A DNA stretch of 8,600 nucleotides from an uncultured Lentisphaeria bacterium (GTDB lineage: Bacteria > Verrucomicrobiota > Lentisphaeria > Victivallales > Victivallaceae). The position numbers and the translations under genes were made by a program. The stretch spans positions 1 through 8,600 of the forward strand of contig CAIJKT010000089.1 of NCBI GenBank assembly GCA_903821255.1. Direction: 5' to 3'. Position 1 is the stretch's first letter. Every line of letters begins with the position of its first letter. The notes beneath the pieces were generated by a model, which searched no databases, had not been told where the DNA came from, and worked only from the letters and a program-made list of their open reading frames with translations. Of the stretch, positions 7,203 through 8,600 are shown in pieces.

Positions 7203-7287
7203 TTATCAGGTAAATTTATTAAGGTCCGGCGGATCTTTCCGTAAAAATGAGCCGAAAGTGACGCCAGTTAACCTGGGGGACTGATAA
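7203..7287 (+). promoter_or_regulatory. Structured leader RNA around the ribosome-binding site
   Basis: TTATCAG at 7203-7209 is perfectly complementary to CTGATAA at 7281-7287, forming a 7-bp closing helix (shorter if transcription starts within it). Inside are possible helices GGCG/CGCC (7228-7231 with 7262-7265), CGGA-TCTT-TCCG around 7230-7241, and CCAG-TTAAC-CTGG (7264-7276). The last two choices partly compete. The Shine-Dalgarno run GGGGGA (7275-7280) abuts the 3' strand of the closing helix, which ends one base before the ATG, so folding could control translation. I compared it by eye with common riboswitch consensus sequences (c-di-GMP-I, TPP, FMN, ZTP, fluoride and others) and found no match. 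Confidence 0.35.
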
Positions 7288-7288
7288 A

Positions 7289-7498
7289 ATGAGTAAAAGC
7301 ATATTAGTTTTGCTGGCTGGCAGACGTCAGCAGGATTGCGCTCATGATCAGCCGGATGAATCCAGGAATCTGGTAGTATTTTCCGTTACGATTGATGTGG
7401 AAGACAACGACAGCGACTGGACCGGAATGAGTTTTCCGTCAAACAGGAAAAACCACTTTGAGCGCAAACTGCGCTGGAACACCCGGAATCTGAAGTAA
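7289..7498 (+). CDS. Small protein of unknown function
   Basis: A 69-residue charged protein that I do not recognise. The N-terminus MSKSILVLLAG has a short hydrophobic stretch, too short for a confident membrane segment. The middle is acidic (TIDVEDNDSDW) and the C-terminus basic (ERKLRWNTRNLK). Support for a real gene comes from context: an extended -10 promoter, GGGGGA 8 nt before the ATG, codon use like the neighbouring genes, and a terminator about 85 bp after the stop. It is transcribed separately from the kinase upstream and the exonuclease downstream. No catalytic motif, cysteine pair or DNA-binding motif is seen. Confidence 0.6.
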   Translation: MSKSILVLLAGRRQQDCAHDQPDESRNLVVFSVTIDVEDNDSDWTGMSFPSNRKNHFERKLRWNTRNLK

Positions 7499-7583
7499 GT
7501 TTAAATGCTGCTTTCACCTGATTTGTTCCGGCGCTGCTTTGCGTTATGCCCTTTTCATGGCAAAAAAGACTCCAGGCATTGAT

Positions 7584-7616
7584 GCCGCCCGGCGGATTCG
7601 GGCGGTTTCATCTTTC
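7584..7616 (+). terminator. Rho-independent terminator
   Basis: CCGCCCG at 7585-7591 pairs perfectly with CGGGCGG at 7599-7605 around a 7-nt loop, extendable by one G-T pair, and is followed by the T-rich TTTCATCTTT. It would end the small-gene transcript and separate it from the exonuclease gene. Confidence 0.65.
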
Positions 7617-7663
7617 CCGCCGCCAATTCTTACGGAAAATATTATCTCATGTGTCAAAGGAAT

Positions 7664-7691
7664 TTGATTAATCGAAAAACTGGACTATCCT
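7664..7691 (+). promoter_or_regulatory. Weak candidate promoter for the exonuclease gene
   Basis: TTGATT (7664-7669) and TATCCT (7686-7691), 16 bp apart, each match four of six consensus bases. They lie between the terminator and the ATG at 7726. A promoter is expected here because a terminator precedes the gene, but the match is modest. Confidence 0.3.
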
Positions 7692-7725
7692 TTGTTTTTA
7701 ACATAGACAACAATCAGAGGTTACG

Positions 7726-8523
7726 ATGCTTGATTTAAAACTGGAACGCCCGTTAATAATATTTGATCTGGAAACTACCGGAACCGTAATTGCGCGTGAC
7801 CGGATAGTGGAAATTTCAGTTGTTAAAATATTGCCCGACGGCACCCGCAGCGTGAAAACCCGGAGACTTAATCCGGAAATGCCGATTCCGGCACAGGCCA
7901 CCGAGATCCACGGCATTTCCGATGCCGATGTCGCGAACGAGCCGACGTTCAAATCCATATCCAAAAACCTGCTGGCCTTATTTGACGGCTGTGATCTCGG
8001 CGGCTACAACGTGCTTAAATTCGATGTTCCGGTGCTGGTTAATGAATTCAACCGGGCAGGTCTGGAATTTTCAATTGAAGGCCGGCGCATCATTGACGCC
8101 TACAGCATTTTCTGCAAATTATATCCGAGAACATTGTCCGGCGCATATAAATTCTTCTGCGGCAAAGACCTTGAAGGCGCCCACGGCGCGGAGGCGGACA
8201 CTTTAGCCACGGTGGAGATATTTGAAGCTCAACTGACTAAGCATCCGGAACTTCCCCGCAGTCTTGACCAGCTGCATCAATTCTCCGACAACAGCGATCC
8301 GGATTCCGTTGACAGCAGCGGCAGATTCAAGTGGTCAGGCGATGAAGTTATCGTCTGTTTCGGCAAAAATTCCGGAATAACGCTGAAGAAACTGGCGATT
8401 GACGATCCCGGATTCCTGAAATGGATCATCCGGGTGGACTTCCCGGAAGACGTGAAAGATATCGCCAGAAACGCCCTCATCGGCAAATTCCCGGTTAAAA
8501 AGATCAATGAAAAAGAAGATTGA
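7726..8523 (+). CDS. DEDDh 3'-5' exonuclease, DnaQ/ExoX-like
   Basis: A 265-residue cytosolic nuclease. Residues 8-170 form an RNase T/DnaQ-type exonuclease domain with all five acid and metal-binding positions: FDLETTG (Asp14, Glu16), Asp100 in NVLKFD, and His153-x4-Asp158 in HGAEADT, which defines the DEDDh class removing 3' nucleotides by two-metal catalysis. After a Ser/Asp-rich linker (about 186-199), residues 209-235 carry FGKNSGITLKKLAIDDPGFLKWI, which resembles the C-terminal segment found in exodeoxyribonuclease X-like proteins. This favours an ExoX-like repair or processing nuclease over the polymerase III epsilon subunit. AGAGG at 7716-7720 lies 5 nt before the ATG. The next gene overlaps its 3' end by 17 bp, implying translational coupling. 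Confidence 0.94.
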   Translation: MLDLKLERPLIIFDLETTGTVIARDRIVEISVVKILPDGTRSVKTRRLNPEMPIPAQATEIHGISDADVANEPTFKSISKNLLALFDGCDLGGYNVLKFDVPVLVNEFNRAGLEFSIEGRRIIDAYSIFCKLYPRTLSGAYKFFCGKDLEGAHGAEADTLATVEIFEAQLTKHPELPRSLDQLHQFSDNSDPDSVDSSGRFKWSGDEVIVCFGKNSGITLKKLAIDDPGFLKWIIRVDFPEDVKDIARNALIGKFPVKKINEKED

Positions 8524-8600
8524 AACTCTGATCAAGCTGCTGGATGATGAAAACCCGCAAACTGCGCAGGCGGCGATGGCGGAAATGCTTAAGCACGAAA
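8507..8600 (+). CDS. 5' end of a further gene, possibly helical-repeat protein (partial)
   Basis: An ATG at 8507 opens a frame that stays open to the window end (31 codons) and overlaps the exonuclease stop by 17 bp in another frame. The peptide begins MKKKIETLIKLLDDENPQ and continues TAQAAMAEMLKHE, strongly helical. LLDDENPQTAQAA resembles the start of HEAT-like repeats or of SirB1/transglutaminase-like proteins, but too little is visible to choose. Upstream is only A-rich sequence without a clear Shine-Dalgarno site, so initiation may depend on coupling to the exonuclease. Confidence 0.7.
   Translation, partial: MKKKIETLIKLLDDENPQTAQAAMAEMLKHE

Noticed and set aside
7221..7288. A c-di-GMP-I riboswitch, suggested by CGAAAG followed by GACGCC near 7253-7265
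   Set aside because: The conserved core and the second helix with its receptor are absent, and the CGAAAG does not sit on a paired stem.

Overview
The window reads as one end of a metagenomic or draft contig from a Gram-negative bacterium. It is not an intact natural sequence from base 1: positions 11-80 are an unremoved Illumina P5/TruSeq adapter with an 8-base i5 index, so genomic DNA begins at 81. All convincing genes lie on the + strand. Gene bodies are GC-moderate to GC-rich, except the TPR gene, which is AT-richer. Gaps between genes are AT-rich and several start codons have purine-rich Shine-Dalgarno sites. The lipoprotein and secreted-protease signals point to an envelope with a periplasm. 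The gaps carry short low-complexity motifs (CACGGA-type, and a 9-bp ACAGGAT-type tandem) that remind me of intergenic repeats in Lentisphaerota, Planctomycetota and Bacteroidota drafts. That taxonomic hint is weak and from memory.

Layout. 1-80: adapter. 81-170: possible 3' tail of a gene cut by the contig end. 171-697: no convincing gene, but an imperfect palindrome flanked by exact 15-bp direct repeats, and several open but start-less frames that may be gene remnants. 698-1846: a probable lipoprotein with seven 34-residue TPR repeats. 1847-2065: a 9-bp tandem repeat and a near-perfect 22-bp palindrome. 2066-3541: a metallophosphoesterase fused to a PHP-type phosphoesterase. 3573-4883: an S41 C-terminal processing protease, 31 bp downstream and probably co-transcribed. 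4884-5166: a gap with a good sigma70-type promoter. 5167-7062: a soluble hybrid histidine kinase (two PAS-like regions, HisKA, HATPase, receiver). 7063-7288: a gap with an extended -10 promoter and a leader RNA closed by a perfect 7-bp helix around the ribosome-binding site. 7289-7498: a 69-residue protein of unknown function, followed by a GC-rich terminator. 7726-8523: a DEDDh exonuclease with an ExoX-like C-terminal segment. From 8507 to the window end: the start of another gene, overlapping the exonuclease by 17 bp.

The genes look like ordinary chromosomal housekeeping and signalling genes, not a mobile or defence island; I see no integrase, transposase, CRISPR array, tRNA or rRNA. The most interesting items are the double-phosphoesterase fusion, the structured leader of the small orphan gene, and the palindrome with flanking direct repeats. 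The adapter is the most certain and most practically important observation.
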